A stretch of 64,000 nucleotides of DNA from Desulfotruncus alcoholivorax DSM 16058 (GTDB lineage Bacteria > Bacillota > Desulfotomaculia > Desulfotomaculales > Desulfallaceae): contig NZ_AUMW01000014.1 in assembly GCF_000430885.1 (NCBI RefSeq), positions 37,403 to 101,402 on the forward strand, given 5' to 3'. This document shows, piece by piece, positions 17,126 to 26,900 of the stretch. A program made the translations under genes and the position numbers. Numbering within the stretch: the first letter of the stretch is position 1; every line of letters begins with the position of its first letter. The notes under the pieces are model-generated. The model was not told the DNA's origin. It made no database searches and was given only the letters and a program-made list of their open reading frames with translations.

Positions 17126-17299
17126 ATGTACTTTACGGAGGGGCGGCTGCGGACCTATGAGCGCATGATGCAGGAAAAGCCTAAACACGAACGCGACCCT
17201 GTAAAAATCATACAGGATCAGGACTGCGAGCATTGCCTTCATTACGATACGCAGCATGAGAAATGCAGCAAAGGGAAGTGTACTGTTTTTAAGGAGTAA
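17126..17299 (+). CDS. Small cysteine-containing ICE protein
   Basis: 57 residues from ATG 17126; the site GGAGGTG lies about 7 bases upstream. The C-terminal half carries DCEHCLHYD and CSKGKC, four cysteines and histidines that could bind one zinc ion. No family was recognised. The gene follows parAB in the same direction and belongs to the ICE backbone by composition. Confidence 0.55.
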   Translation: MYFTEGRLRTYERMMQEKPKHERDPVKIIQDQDCEHCLHYDTQHEKCSKGKCTVFKE

Positions 17300-17655
17300 A
17301 ATGCCCAATTCTATACTAAAGGGGTAGTCTGCCTGTTTATGAAACATGCAGACAGCACCGCCTTCCGACGCCCCATCTCCACACTTCTTCTCTTAAAAAC
17401 TACCAGCCGAAAAAAGAAATATCCCTGTCTTTCGGCAGGTAATATACAAAATAGCCTTGCATGAAACGATAGAACGAGAACAGCCCAAGGTGTTCCGAAC
17501 CCATCTATATGGACGATAAACCATCACTCGGCAGCAGCAATGGGCAGGCGGCCGGAAAAAAGAATTAAAAGAAAAGCAGACCGGGCGTCTCCCTTCTTTT
17601 TAGGAAGGTAAAGCTGCCCTCCATCTAAAATTTTCGGAAGGAGGAATTATACAAC
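17300..17655 (+). other. 356-base leader before the pilus operon, no gene seen
   Basis: This non-coding stretch separates the par region from the Tad-type operon. It contains a hairpin at 17327-17353 (GTCTGC, one mismatch, TGTTT / AAACA, GCAGAC) and several purine-rich runs. A 19-codon frame at about 17509 has no ribosome site and is not called. It is the natural place for the pilus operon promoter and perhaps for parS-like or regulatory sites, but no convincing -35/-10 pair was found. Confidence 0.5.
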
Positions 17656-18366
17656 TTGAAACTACTCAAGAATCGTATATTTTTAAGCGCCCTTTGCCTA
17701 ATCCTGGCGGCGGGCGTTTCGTTTTTTCTCCTGCCCCGTTTTTACGAAAGTAAAAACGCGACCGTGACAGTGCTGCGGGCGGCAATGGATATTCCGGCTG
17801 GGACGGCAATCCAGGACAAGCACCTTGTTTCAGTGGAAGTCGGAAGCTATGGCCTGCCGGAAAATGTCATGAATGACAAGACCTTAATCATCGGGAAAAT
17901 CGCGCAGACCGATATCGCCAAGGGGGATTTTTTGTTTCCCCAAAAACTCGGCGGAACGATTGCCAGCGAGCTGCTTGACCGCATTGCCGCAAACAATCAG
18001 CGTTTGGTCACTATCAGCGTGCCCAGCATCGCGGCGGGATTATCCTCACACCTGAGAAGCGGCGACATCGTAACGGTGGCCGTGTTTGCGGACAAATCAC
18101 CCGACGGCCAAAGCGCCTCTCCGCAGGCGATCATTTATCCCGAATTAAAGGGACTGGAGGTTTACAGCGCGGAGAACGCCCGCGCCCAGGACACCGCCCA
18201 GGTTCGGAAACAGCAGGCCGAAAGCCAGTCCTCCACAAGCGATCCCATCGTGAAAGCCGTGACCTTGATCGTCACCGAAGCGCAAGCGGAAAGGCTCATC
18301 CAGGCCGAATACACCGGCAAACTGCATTTGGTCTTTGAGAAACGGGGTGTGAGCCGTGAGCAGTAA
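17656..18366 (+). CDS. cpaB: CpaB/RcpC-like SAF-domain pilus assembly protein
   Basis: 236 residues from TTG 17656, with GGAAGGAGG upstream. An N-terminal membrane helix (about residues 7-28) anchors it. The SAF domain follows with AAMDIPAGTAIQDKHL and IAKGDFLF, the usual pattern in CpaB/RcpC, which sits at the base of Tad pili and helps pilin passage through the envelope. It is the first gene of an uninterrupted operon of about eleven genes with overlapping starts and stops. Confidence 0.8.
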   Translation: MKLLKNRIFLSALCLILAAGVSFFLLPRFYESKNATVTVLRAAMDIPAGTAIQDKHLVSVEVGSYGLPENVMNDKTLIIGKIAQTDIAKGDFLFPQKLGGTIASELLDRIAANNQRLVTISVPSIAAGLSSHLRSGDIVTVAVFADKSPDGQSASPQAIIYPELKGLEVYSAENARAQDTAQVRKQQAESQSSTSDPIVKAVTLIVTEAQAERLIQAEYTGKLHLVFEKRGVSREQ

Positions 18367-19093
18367 AATCATCACCGTCTGGGGCGGCAGCAACAGCGGA
18401 AAAAGCACCTTCGCCACCAACCTGGCCTACGCCCTTTCCACCCGTGACCAATTGGTAGGGCTCATTTCCGCTAATTTGGTTTTCGGAGACCTGCAAATCT
18501 TCTTCGGCCAATACGTCCCCCCGGAAAAGGGCCTGTTCCGGGCACTAAGCGAAGACAACCCCAACATCGGGGAAAAATTCGTGGCGTCGGGGGAGAGCAA
18601 AAACCTGTTTTTCCTGTCTGTTCCCACCCGCTATACTGGGCTTCTCTGCGACACCGTAACCCTTGAGCAGGTTGAACAAATGATCAACGCCGCGTCCGTA
18701 GCGTTCGACATTCTGGTCATCGACGGAGCCGCAGAGCTGACAAACCCGGTGTCAGGTGTGGGCCTGTGGCTGGCGGAAACAATCTGCACCCTGCACCGGC
18801 CCTCTATTGCGGCGCAGATGTGGCATCAATCCGTTTCCGATTTTGTACGGGAGCTGCATATAGCGGAAAAACAAATCCATATCCTGCTGGCTCCGGACGG
18901 CGAATTCGACGATCAGACCTACCGGAACATGACCGGACTTCCCTTTCCCTTTGAGCTGCCTTACGTCAAGCGGGCAAGCGAGCTGCAAAACGCCGGAACG
19001 CCCCTGCATTTCCACCGCGACCGGGCCTGCCGTCATTACGGCAAGGTATTGGAACAGATTGCCGACAGAATCTGCGGAGGTGGCAAGCCATGA
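18356..19093 (+). CDS. cpaE: CpaE/TadZ-like MinD-family ATPase
   Basis: 245 residues from GTG 18356, overlapping cpaB by 11 bases. Walker A is GGSNSGKST (about 10-18) and the second acidic motif is ILVIDGAAEL (about 120). CpaE/TadZ proteins localise Tad machines to a cell site. The N-terminal receiver-like domain found in many CpaE proteins is absent, giving a short form. It overlaps the next gene by four bases (ATGA). Confidence 0.75.
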   Translation: MSSKIITVWGGSNSGKSTFATNLAYALSTRDQLVGLISANLVFGDLQIFFGQYVPPEKGLFRALSEDNPNIGEKFVASGESKNLFFLSVPTRYTGLLCDTVTLEQVEQMINAASVAFDILVIDGAAELTNPVSGVGLWLAETICTLHRPSIAAQMWHQSVSDFVRELHIAEKQIHILLAPDGEFDDQTYRNMTGLPFPFELPYVKRASELQNAGTPLHFHRDRACRHYGKVLEQIADRICGGGKP

Positions 19094-20484
19094 ACAGCCG
19101 GTTTTCCATCCATGACCTGATCTACCGCGCCAACAAGCGGCGCTCCGCCACCGAGGAAAGCAGCCTGGAAGCGCGGGACTACGGTGAGATTTTAGACAGA
19201 CTGCAGCGCATTATCGCCCAAAACCATTCCACGGAGCTGGCCCAGGTTCTGTACTCCCAGGAGGCCGAAGCCAAGCTCAAAGACCTGATTATGCGCTACT
19301 TAAACAGCGAGCAGTTGGTGTCCAAGGACGTGCGCAACATTTCCGAGCTGGTGGACGCGGTATATAACGATATGGCCTTTATGGGGCTTTTATCCCCTTA
19401 TTTGCAGGACCCCGATACCGAGGAAATCAACGTCAACGGCTATAGCGGCGTCTGGGTGCAGTACAAGGACAAGAAGATGCGCCTGCCGGAAACCTTCGGC
19501 AGCCCGGAAGCCTGCGCCAACATCGTCAGGAAAATGAGCAGGTTTGGCGGCGTAATCCTGGACGGCTCCAAGCCTGTCGGGGACAGCTATATTTCACGGG
19601 GCGTCAGAATGTCGGGCGCAATAGAGCCCTGTGTTGACGCAAACGCCGGGGCCATCGCCTCCATCCGCAAGCAAAAGCCGTCTTTCATCACCAGGCAGAA
19701 CCTGATTCGCTGGGGGACGGCGACGGCGGAGGAATTGGACTTTTTGACTATCTGCGTCAACAACGGCGTTTCCATAGCCATCGCCGGAGCCACCGGCAGC
19801 GGTAAAACGGCGGACATGGGCTACATCCTCAGCACCGTGGCTCCCGAGAAGCGCATCGTCACCATAGAGGACACGCGGGAATTATCCCTGGCAAAGTACG
19901 ATGAAAACGGTATCATGACCAATGACGTGATTCACCTTTTGACAAAAGAAGCGCCGAATCCCGTCACCATGCTGGACTTATTAAAGCTGTCGCTGCGGCT
20001 GCACCCGGAAATACTTGTCCCGGCGGAAATGCGCGGCGCGGAGGCCTTGACCGTGCAGGAGGCCGGGCGGACGGGGCACACCATTGTCAGCACCCTGCAC
20101 GCCAACAGCGCCAGATCCGCTTACGACCGCATCCTGACCATGTGTTTGGAAGCCGGAACCTCCCTGTCGGAGGAACGATTGCTGCGCAATATCGTTGAAG
20201 CGTTTCCGATTATGGTTTTCAAACGGCAGCTCCCGGACAAATCCCGCAAATACATGGAAGTCTTTGAAGCCACCGGCGTGCAGAACGGCGAAGTCACCGG
20301 CACCACCCTTTACCGATATGCAGTGGACCACTATGAGCATGACAAATCCGGGAGAATTACCAAAGTAGCGGGAAGCCACCAGCGTTTGGGAAACATCTCC
20401 CCGGCGCTGGCCGAAAAGCTCTTGGTGGGCGGCGTCCCGCAAAAGGAAATCCGCCGCTTTGCGGAAGGAGGGCCTGCCGCATGA
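19090..20484 (+). CDS. cpaF: CpaF/TadA-type secretion ATPase
   Basis: 464 residues. Walker A is GATGSGKT (about 233-240). An acidic ED in VTIEDTRE, the Asp-box region LVPAEMRGAEA (about 315-325) and the His-box GHTIVSTLHAN (about 330) are the hallmark motifs of the PulE/VirB11/CpaF secretion ATPase superfamily. In Tad systems this single ATPase powers both extension and retraction. The N-terminal region includes the LMRYLNSEQLV and LLSPYLQDPDTEEI elements usual for CpaF. The gene is packed between cpaE and tadB with four-base overlaps on both sides. Confidence 0.9.
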   Translation: MNSRFSIHDLIYRANKRRSATEESSLEARDYGEILDRLQRIIAQNHSTELAQVLYSQEAEAKLKDLIMRYLNSEQLVSKDVRNISELVDAVYNDMAFMGLLSPYLQDPDTEEINVNGYSGVWVQYKDKKMRLPETFGSPEACANIVRKMSRFGGVILDGSKPVGDSYISRGVRMSGAIEPCVDANAGAIASIRKQKPSFITRQNLIRWGTATAEELDFLTICVNNGVSIAIAGATGSGKTADMGYILSTVAPEKRIVTIEDTRELSLAKYDENGIMTNDVIHLLTKEAPNPVTMLDLLKLSLRLHPEILVPAEMRGAEALTVQEAGRTGHTIVSTLHANSARSAYDRILTMCLEAGTSLSEERLLRNIVEAFPIMVFKRQLPDKSRKYMEVFEATGVQNGEVTGTTLYRYAVDHYEHDKSGRITKVAGSHQRLGNISPALAEKLLVGGVPQKEIRRFAEGGPAA

Positions 20485-21395
20485 GCCCCATTCATACATC
20501 TCTGATGCTGGTGTTTTTACTTGTGAGCCTGGCCCTGTTCCTGCTGCTGAAGCTGAATCCTTTTGCGGTGGAGCAGAACCCGCTGCAAAAACGCCGCCTC
20601 CGTCTGGCAGGCGCCAAGCTGAAAACCGCCGAGCGGATCGCCATCCGCTTGCAAACCCTGTTCCGGCAGACCCGCTGCACGCGCAAGAAATTCCTTATAA
20701 TGATGCTGGCAGCGGCGGCAGGCGGTTTTCTGGCCGGAATGCTGCTGTTTAACAGCCCCGACCTGGCGGCGGCAGCGGCGGCATGTCTGCTTCCCGCCCC
20801 CTACATCTACCTGACCGTAAAAAGCGCGACGGTGGCGCGGGAGGAAATAGAAGGATTGGAGAACACCATGTCCGTCATCACCAACGCCTATGCCTCCTGC
20901 GACGATATTGTCAAAGCCATCGAGCTGTACGTTGAAGAAAAAAACCGTTACCTTCCACCCCATCTGAGAACCATCACGCCCTTTGACGAGTTTGTTTCGG
21001 AAATAAGATACATCAACCCCAACATCGAACACGGGCTGCATCGTCTGTCGGCCAAGATACGCAACCGCTATTTCGCCGAGTGGACAAAAATGCTTATTCT
21101 GTGTCATCACGACCGGCGGCTGAAGTTCGCCCTGTTCCCGGTGGTAAAGGCCATGAACGACGCCAAAACCATGCAAGTGGAGAGCGACGGCATAATGGTC
21201 CGTGTCTGGCGGGACTATTTATTGACCGCGGGCCTGATGTTCAGCGTAATTCCCCTCATGCGCTTCTCCAACGCCGAATGGTTTTCCATCCTGACCGCAA
21301 CCGCCGTCGGCAAGCTGCTGGTTGTCCTCATGCTGCTGACCGCCCTTGGCACGGCCTTTTACGTGCTGCGGGCGACGAAACCGGCCAACAGATAG
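20481..21395 (+). CDS. tadB: TadB-like inner membrane platform protein
   Basis: 304 residues. There is one membrane helix near the N-terminus (about 6-22), two around residues 73-112, and two at the C-terminus (from about 245). The central cytoplasmic part has a GspF-like pattern (GLENTMSVITNAYASCDDI). Together with the next gene it matches TadB/TadC, the paired GspF-type platform proteins around which the pilus ATPase works. It uses a TAG stop. The start overlaps cpaF by four bases. Confidence 0.75.
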   Translation: MSPIHTSLMLVFLLVSLALFLLLKLNPFAVEQNPLQKRRLRLAGAKLKTAERIAIRLQTLFRQTRCTRKKFLIMMLAAAAGGFLAGMLLFNSPDLAAAAAACLLPAPYIYLTVKSATVAREEIEGLENTMSVITNAYASCDDIVKAIELYVEEKNRYLPPHLRTITPFDEFVSEIRYINPNIEHGLHRLSAKIRNRYFAEWTKMLILCHHDRRLKFALFPVVKAMNDAKTMQVESDGIMVRVWRDYLLTAGLMFSVIPLMRFSNAEWFSILTATAVGKLLVVLMLLTALGTAFYVLRATKPANR

Positions 21396-21411
21396 CAAAG
21401 GAGGTTCACCG

Positions 21412-22317
21412 TTGTTTTACCAAACCGTCGTTTTCATCCTGCTGCTTGCGGCAGGATTTCTTATTTGCCGGGAGCTTTTGAAAATACCCAGGGCCAACAT
21501 GAAGAAAAACCTTAGAAATTTGCAGACCGAAAAAGAGAAGCCGGGCAAACGACTGCTAAACCGCTTTGTCATGCCCCTGGTCAAGCCGGTTGCCCGGCTG
21601 ATCCGGCTCGACCCCGTCCAGGAAGCAAGAATGTTCTCCATGCTGCGGCGCGGGGGGCTGGCTCTCACACCCCAGGAATACCAGGCCAGGGCGCTTATCT
21701 GCGCCGCGTTCACCCTGCTGCTCCTGATTCCGCTTTTGCTAATCGGTGCCACCAGCCTCACGCCTATCATTATCATTTTTGCGGTGGTCGTCTATTTTCA
21801 TTTCATGTCCGACTTGAAAGACCAACTGAAAGCGAAAAAGAAGCGCATTGAAATGGAAATGCCGAGCTTCATCCGTTCCATCCTGTACAAGCTGGACGAC
21901 ATGCGGGAGGGCAGTCAAAAAACCGTCGTCCAGGCAGACCTGGTGCAAATATTTGAAGATTACCTGCGCGTTGCCAGCGAGGTGTTCTATGACGACATCT
22001 CCATCCTGGTTCTGGAGATGAAGTCCATCAGCATCGAAGCAGCGCTGCGCAACTTCAACGCGCGTCTCGGCCTGACCGATATTTCCTTTCTCGTCAACGC
22101 CCTCATCGGGCTGCACCGGGGCGAGCGCCAGGGGGACGCCTTGGCCTATCTTGCCCGGGACATGGACATCAAAGCCAGGGAAACCCTCAAGACAAAACTG
22201 AATCTGCTGCCCCGCAGGGTCAAGATCGCGTCCATCCCGCTGGTGGCCGTGACCCTGTCTACCCTGCTCTACGTCATCGGCTCCCACATGACCCGATCAA
22301 TGGGGGGCCTATTTTAG
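21412..22317 (+). CDS. tadC: TadC-like inner membrane platform protein
   Basis: About 301 residues from TTG 21412, which has AAAGGAGG 7 bases upstream. It has an N-terminal helix, two helices around residues 100-135, a GspF-like central domain (MEMPSFIRSILYKLDDMREG and GLHRGERQGDALAYLARDM) and a C-terminal helix. It is the second platform subunit of the Tad machine. It ends with TAG at 22317. An untranslated stretch of about 107 bases with a start-stop element precedes the pilin genes. Confidence 0.75.
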   Translation: MFYQTVVFILLLAAGFLICRELLKIPRANMKKNLRNLQTEKEKPGKRLLNRFVMPLVKPVARLIRLDPVQEARMFSMLRRGGLALTPQEYQARALICAAFTLLLLIPLLLIGATSLTPIIIIFAVVVYFHFMSDLKDQLKAKKKRIEMEMPSFIRSILYKLDDMREGSQKTVVQADLVQIFEDYLRVASEVFYDDISILVLEMKSISIEAALRNFNARLGLTDISFLVNALIGLHRGERQGDALAYLARDMDIKARETLKTKLNLLPRRVKIASIPLVAVTLSTLLYVIGSHMTRSMGGLF

Positions 22318-22358
22318 TGCGCTGAAACGGGGAAAACCCCTTTCAAATAATCATCTAC

Positions 22359-22376
22359 AGGAGGTAGAGCATGTAA
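22359..22376 (+). promoter_or_regulatory. Start-stop element (AGGAGG ... ATG TAA) before the pilin genes
   Basis: AGGAGG at 22359-22364 is followed, six bases later, by ATG at 22371 and directly by TAA at 22374. The site is as good as those of real genes but encodes only a start and a stop codon. It lies 48 bases before the first pilin start. It may hold a ribosome to protect or tune the pilin mRNA, or it may be a leftover of a lost gene. Confidence 0.45.
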
Positions 22377-22424
22377 AACAAAAACCGCAGATCCTGTCCA
22401 TTACCGCAGAAAGGAGGAAAATCC

Positions 22425-22622
22425 ATGAGAAAAAGACTGACAACCGCTCTGGTGAAAGCCGGAAACGTGCTGACAAAGCGCGACGGCGACCAAATGACCG
22501 GCTGGTTGATTGTGGTGCTGGTTGTCGTGGTGGTGGGCGCAATCTTCATGACCCTGTATCAGGGTTCCATCACCGACATCTGGAACAGCATCGTCACCAA
22601 AATTACCAGTCTTTTGAACTAA
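22425..22622 (+). CDS. Flp-type pilin-like small protein, copy 1
   Basis: 65 residues with AAAGGAGG upstream. A basic N-terminus and the segment GDQMTGWLIVVLVVVVVGAI are followed by the pilin-like helix end and LYQGSITDIW. Size, single hydrophobic helix and place in a Tad operon point to the major Flp pilin. However, there is no glutamate five residues after a processing glycine, which most Flp pilins have; processing at Gly-Asp-Gln is possible but unproven. The next gene is a close paralogue, so this is a tandem pilin pair. Confidence 0.7.
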   Translation: MRKRLTTALVKAGNVLTKRDGDQMTGWLIVVLVVVVVGAIFMTLYQGSITDIWNSIVTKITSLLN

Positions 22623-22702
22623 TTGCAGCCAAAAGGCGGCCGTCCAGGGGAGGCATTGCTTCCCCTTTCCAACCAAATCTAAAAAATATGGAGGTATCTA
22701 TC

Positions 22703-22912
22703 ATGATGACTGCTTTAAAAAACAAAATCAAAATGGTGGGCCTGAAAGCCCGGAACGTACTGGCAAACCCCTCCGGGGACCAAATGACCGGTTGGCTCAT
22801 CGTGGTGCTCATCGTCGTGGTCGTGGGCGCAGTCTTTATGACGCTCTATCAAGGCTCCATCACCACTATCTGGAACAGCATCGTTGCCAAAATCACCAAC
22901 CTGTTGAACTGA
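22703..22912 (+). CDS. Flp-type pilin-like small protein, copy 2
   Basis: 69 residues from ATG 22703; the GGAGG at 22690-22694 is 8 bases away, which favours this start over ATG 22688. It shares the core GDQMTGWLIVVL, the valine-rich helix and LYQGSIT with copy 1, differing mainly in the N-terminal basic part. The two copies suggest a recent duplication and perhaps a mixed pilus fibre. As in copy 1, the usual Glu+5 is missing. Confidence 0.7.
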   Translation: MMTALKNKIKMVGLKARNVLANPSGDQMTGWLIVVLIVVVVGAVFMTLYQGSITTIWNSIVAKITNLLN

Positions 22913-22956
22913 TGAAAGCCGAAAGCATATCCGCGGATGCGGGAGGTGCAAGAGCA

Positions 22957-23439
22957 ATGAACAACCAGCACCGGGGTTTATGGGTGAGAGCTTCTCTCCC
23001 CCGGCCTTTTCAAAAACTGCTGAACAAAGAAGGCAGCAGTTATGTCGATTTAATCATCAAGACTCTGGTGGTGATTACGCTCATGGCCACGGTGATCAGT
23101 TTTTTGGGCGTTTTCACGACCTATTTGAATTTAAATCACATGTGCCGCCGCGTTGTGCGCGTGGTTGAACTGGAAGGGCAAATAGCCGAACCCGTCTATG
23201 ACGTGTTTTATCGGTTGAAGCAACAAACCGGCCTGTCGCCGGAAATGACCGTCGAGGATGTGGCGTATTGTGACGAGCAAAACCAAAAAATCCAGTTAAG
23301 GGACACCTTTACCATCACAATGGTATACAGCCACGCCTTTACCCTTTTCAGGCCGTCCTTTACGGCCCCCATTCAAATCCATATTCCCATGCGCGAAAGT
23401 ATCACCGGCATGTCGGAAAAATACTGGAAGCTGCCCTAA
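22957..23439 (+). CDS. DUF4320-like pseudopilin
   Basis: 160 residues from ATG 22957, with GGGAGGTG about 8 bases upstream. After a charged N-terminus a single hydrophobic helix starts near residue 30 (LIIKTLVVITLMATVISFLG), followed by a soluble domain. The pattern EGSSYVDLIIKTLVV resembles the DUF4320 family, which occurs in Tad-like loci of clostridial mobile elements and may be a minor pilin of the TadE type. Its exact role is unknown. Confidence 0.6.
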   Translation: MNNQHRGLWVRASLPRPFQKLLNKEGSSYVDLIIKTLVVITLMATVISFLGVFTTYLNLNHMCRRVVRVVELEGQIAEPVYDVFYRLKQQTGLSPEMTVEDVAYCDEQNQKIQLRDTFTITMVYSHAFTLFRPSFTAPIQIHIPMRESITGMSEKYWKLP

Positions 23440-23463
23440 TAATCGCCGGAAAGGAGGAAAGCC

Positions 23464-23952
23464 GTGGATTATTTCAAGCGAATGATGAACAACCGGAAGG
23501 GCGACGTTTTTTTGTTTATCCTGATCCTCGTCTTTTTCATTCTGACCCTTTCCGTGATCCTAAGCGAATACTTCCGTATAGAAAGTCTCTACCAGCAAGC
23601 GGAGTACGTCATTCAACGGGGCGTAAACAGCTCCGTGGAATACGCCATGCGGGACGATTACCGTCGGGACGGCTATTCCCGGATGGACAGCGCCCTGGCC
23701 CAAGAGACGCTGTACGCCTATTTCTATGAAAATATGGGGCTGGATTCTGGATTAAACAAGTATGCCGGGAATCAGTGGGTTTACCAGCTTGAAATTGAGC
23801 GCATCGACGCCACCGACAGCCCCCCCTGCCTGACGCTGACCGGGGCGCTGAAAACCCGCAGTGTTTTTAACTTTCTGAGCGGTACGATCCGGCTTCCTTT
23901 TACCATATCCAGCGTCAACATCCGCATTGAGGAAGGAGGTTCCCATGATTAA
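23464..23952 (+). CDS. TadE-like minor pilin
   Basis: 162 residues from GTG 23464, with AAAGGAGG upstream. An N-terminal motif NRKGDVFLFILILVFF is followed by a long helix (to about residue 40) and a polar domain. Position and topology fit a TadE/TadF-type minor pilin. No close family was recognised. The last eight bases overlap the start of the large CARDB gene, so the two are probably translated together. Confidence 0.55.
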   Translation: MDYFKRMMNNRKGDVFLFILILVFFILTLSVILSEYFRIESLYQQAEYVIQRGVNSSVEYAMRDDYRRDGYSRMDSALAQETLYAYFYENMGLDSGLNKYAGNQWVYQLEIERIDATDSPPCLTLTGALKTRSVFNFLSGTIRLPFTISSVNIRIEEGGSHD

Positions 23953-26900
23953 AAAGCTCATCCTTGCCATTCCGCTTGTGCTGGTCTGCTGCCTGCTGAT
24001 GTCGGCACAAGCCTTCGCCCTGTCGGAGAGCGACATTGCCATCAATATCGCTTCCCCCATAGACAGCCTGGCCAGTGAAAGCGGAGTGATCGCCGTGGAA
24101 CAATTCCCGGCCCAAATTTCTATAAATACCACGGCCAAAACCGGCAGCCTCACAGAGGTCCGGCTGGAGTACGGTGGCCAAAGCCAAGCAATAACCCCAA
24201 ATTACACGCTGACGATTGAGAACAAGGAGGCTTGCGGCCCCTGCACCGTCACCGCCCAGACAGAGGAAGGAGCCGTCCTTGTCGTTACGGCCAATGTGGT
24301 GTTTCAAGTCCCGGCCATATATGACACCCGATACCGCACCATCGGCATGAACGTGAAAGAAATCTACGAGGGCGAAACGCTGCTGAAAGCCTTCCCGGAG
24401 CCACAGCGCATCGACCTCGTCAGCGCCAACACCGTGGCCGACCATGAACAGAAGCGGATCGCCGCCTGGATCAATCGCTGTGACGGCGGAACCTACACTC
24501 TGAAAGGCAGCCTGGTGGTGGAAATCTACAGCTTCGCCTCCGGTAAGCTGTACGGAGTCTATGACACGGATACCGATTTTGAACCGCTGACCACCCGTTA
24601 CGGCTGGACGGAAAAGGCGCTCATTGCCTTTGAAACCATGAGGAGCGCGGAAATAACCTACCAGGCTCCGGTCAGGATAAACGTGGCTGCTACATGGTGC
24701 GACGAAAGCAAGCGGGAGATTTTCGGGAAGCTCACCGCACAGGACAAAGGTGTGCCGGAACTGCTTTATCCCTATCAAACCACCTCCGTCACCTTCCACA
24801 AGGATGATATCAAGCTGTCCCGCAACTTTCAATACATGGGACTGGAATGGGATTACACCCCGGAAACCGCCGAATACACTGATGGGGAGAACAAAACGCA
24901 GACCGAAATTACGCAGAAAATCCATTATCAAATCCCCATTGCCAATTTTTACTTTAAATTCAAAGCATGTGACGGCAACGACCTGTCGGTTTCCATCCGC
25001 GCCCCCGCCACGGTGAGCCGGGGCGACAGCTATTCTTTTACCGTGATTTACCTGAACAGCGGAAGCAGCCCGGCCTATGACGTGCCCTTAAAGGGTACGG
25101 TGGACGGCGCAACCATTGAAGAAATACCGGTCATGCAGGACTTCCCTGCCAATACCAGCAAAGCCTATGAAGTGAAGCGCAGCGCCAACACCACCGCCGA
25201 CGAAATCCGTCTTTGGGCGCATATCGGCGTGCCCGAGGGCTTTATCGACGGCAACCCTGATAACAATACAGCCACGGCCATTATCAAGGTGGTTGATCCC
25301 GCGCCGGAACCGACGCCCGGCAACAATGATACGCCTGACGAGCCGGACACGCCGGATAACCCCGGCAACCCTGACAATCCCCCGGATGAACCGCCCGGTC
25401 TGAAGGAAACCTGCGACCTGTCGGCGGCCATTCTTGCCCCGCCAACTGTTTACGAATACGAAAAATATGCCTATACCGTGAGTTTCACCAATCATTCCGG
25501 CAGGGAGCTGACCGCTGTACCCTTGGAAGGGAAAAGCAATGAAAATGCGCTGTTGCAAATTCCGCAAACAACCGACTTCCAGCCGGGCGAAACCAAGTCC
25601 TTTACGATTGAGGACACGGCGGGGAAAGCAGGCGAGATATATCATTTGTGGGCCAACGTGCAAGCGCCGGAGGGCTTTATTGACAGAAATCTTAACAATA
25701 ACACCGCCGTTTCAAGCGTCACGGTAGTGGAAAGAGCTGCCGGCAGTCCGGAGGACCCGCATAACCCCCCGGACCCTGACAACCCGGATAATCCAGAAGA
25801 ACCCGACAATCCAGACGATCCAGACGATCCAGACGACCCGGACAATCCCAATAATCCTGATAACCCGGATAACCTGTTGTGCGACGTATGGGTGAATTTG
25901 TCCTCGCCGCCCATAGCCTACCAGCGGGAGGAATACAGCTTCACCGTATACTTTGCCAACTCTAGCGGCAAGGCATTGACTGATGTGGGCCTGAACGTTG
26001 CCATCGACGGCCAGGCGGTTTCCGCCGTGCCCGCCACGGCCAATTTCGGGGCTTATGAGAAAAAATCCTACCTTGTCACCGGCACGGCAGGCGAAAAAGG
26101 CACAACCATACGGCTTGCGGCGCAGGTGTCGCCCCCGGCGGATTACACGGATTCCAACACGGGCAACAACCAGGCGGCGGCGGAAATCATGGTGTTGGAG
26201 CGCCCCTATGATCTGGACGTGCAGCGCATTACGCCCGACCGGTATAAGGAAAACCAGACGGTAATCAGCACCATCCGGGTATCCAACCAAGGAAGCATGG
26301 ATTTTACACCCGGACAGAGGGTTTCCGTGCTGTTTCAAATCCCGGAGCTTTCGCTGAAAAAGCGCGTGGACGCGGTAGTCATGGCGCAGAATACCTGGAA
26401 TATCGTGCCGGTCAAATGGGATACCCCCAATGTGCAGGCCGATAAGGGTATTACACTGATTGCTACCATCAACCCCGATGAGGTTTTGGATAATGAAACT
26501 TCTACAAGCAACAACACCTATACCCAACAGGCCGTCATTAAAAATGTAACCTATACGGAACCGGAGGAAAGCCGGGCGCTTCCCGACCCGCCGCTAAGAA
26601 GCGAACAGTCCAGGGTGACATGGTGGGAGCAACGCTACGAAAACGGCCAATTTGTGTGGCGGCAGTTTTACGCGGAGCTGAAAGTTGCTGCCGTATTGGA
26701 CTACGACACCAAATCTCGCGGCTATCTCAAGTCGGGCTACGGCTATGCCATCCGTGTCACCGCCACCGTGAATACCAACTACGACAGGCCGGAACTGATT
26801 ACCGCCCCGCAGACGGCGGAAGTTTATCTGCCCGAACATCGCTATGAGACCGCCATTCCCTTAGAAAAGGAAGGCGGACAATTTGTTTTCCGGGAGAATC

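Noticed and set aside
17509..17568. A 19-codon frame in the leader before the pilus operon
   Set aside because: No ribosome site and no recognisable product.
25320..25880. Short repetitive DNA that could suggest a CRISPR array or satellite
   Set aside because: It encodes the Pro/Asp/Asn linkers of the CARDB protein in frame; there are no regular spacers and no cas genes.
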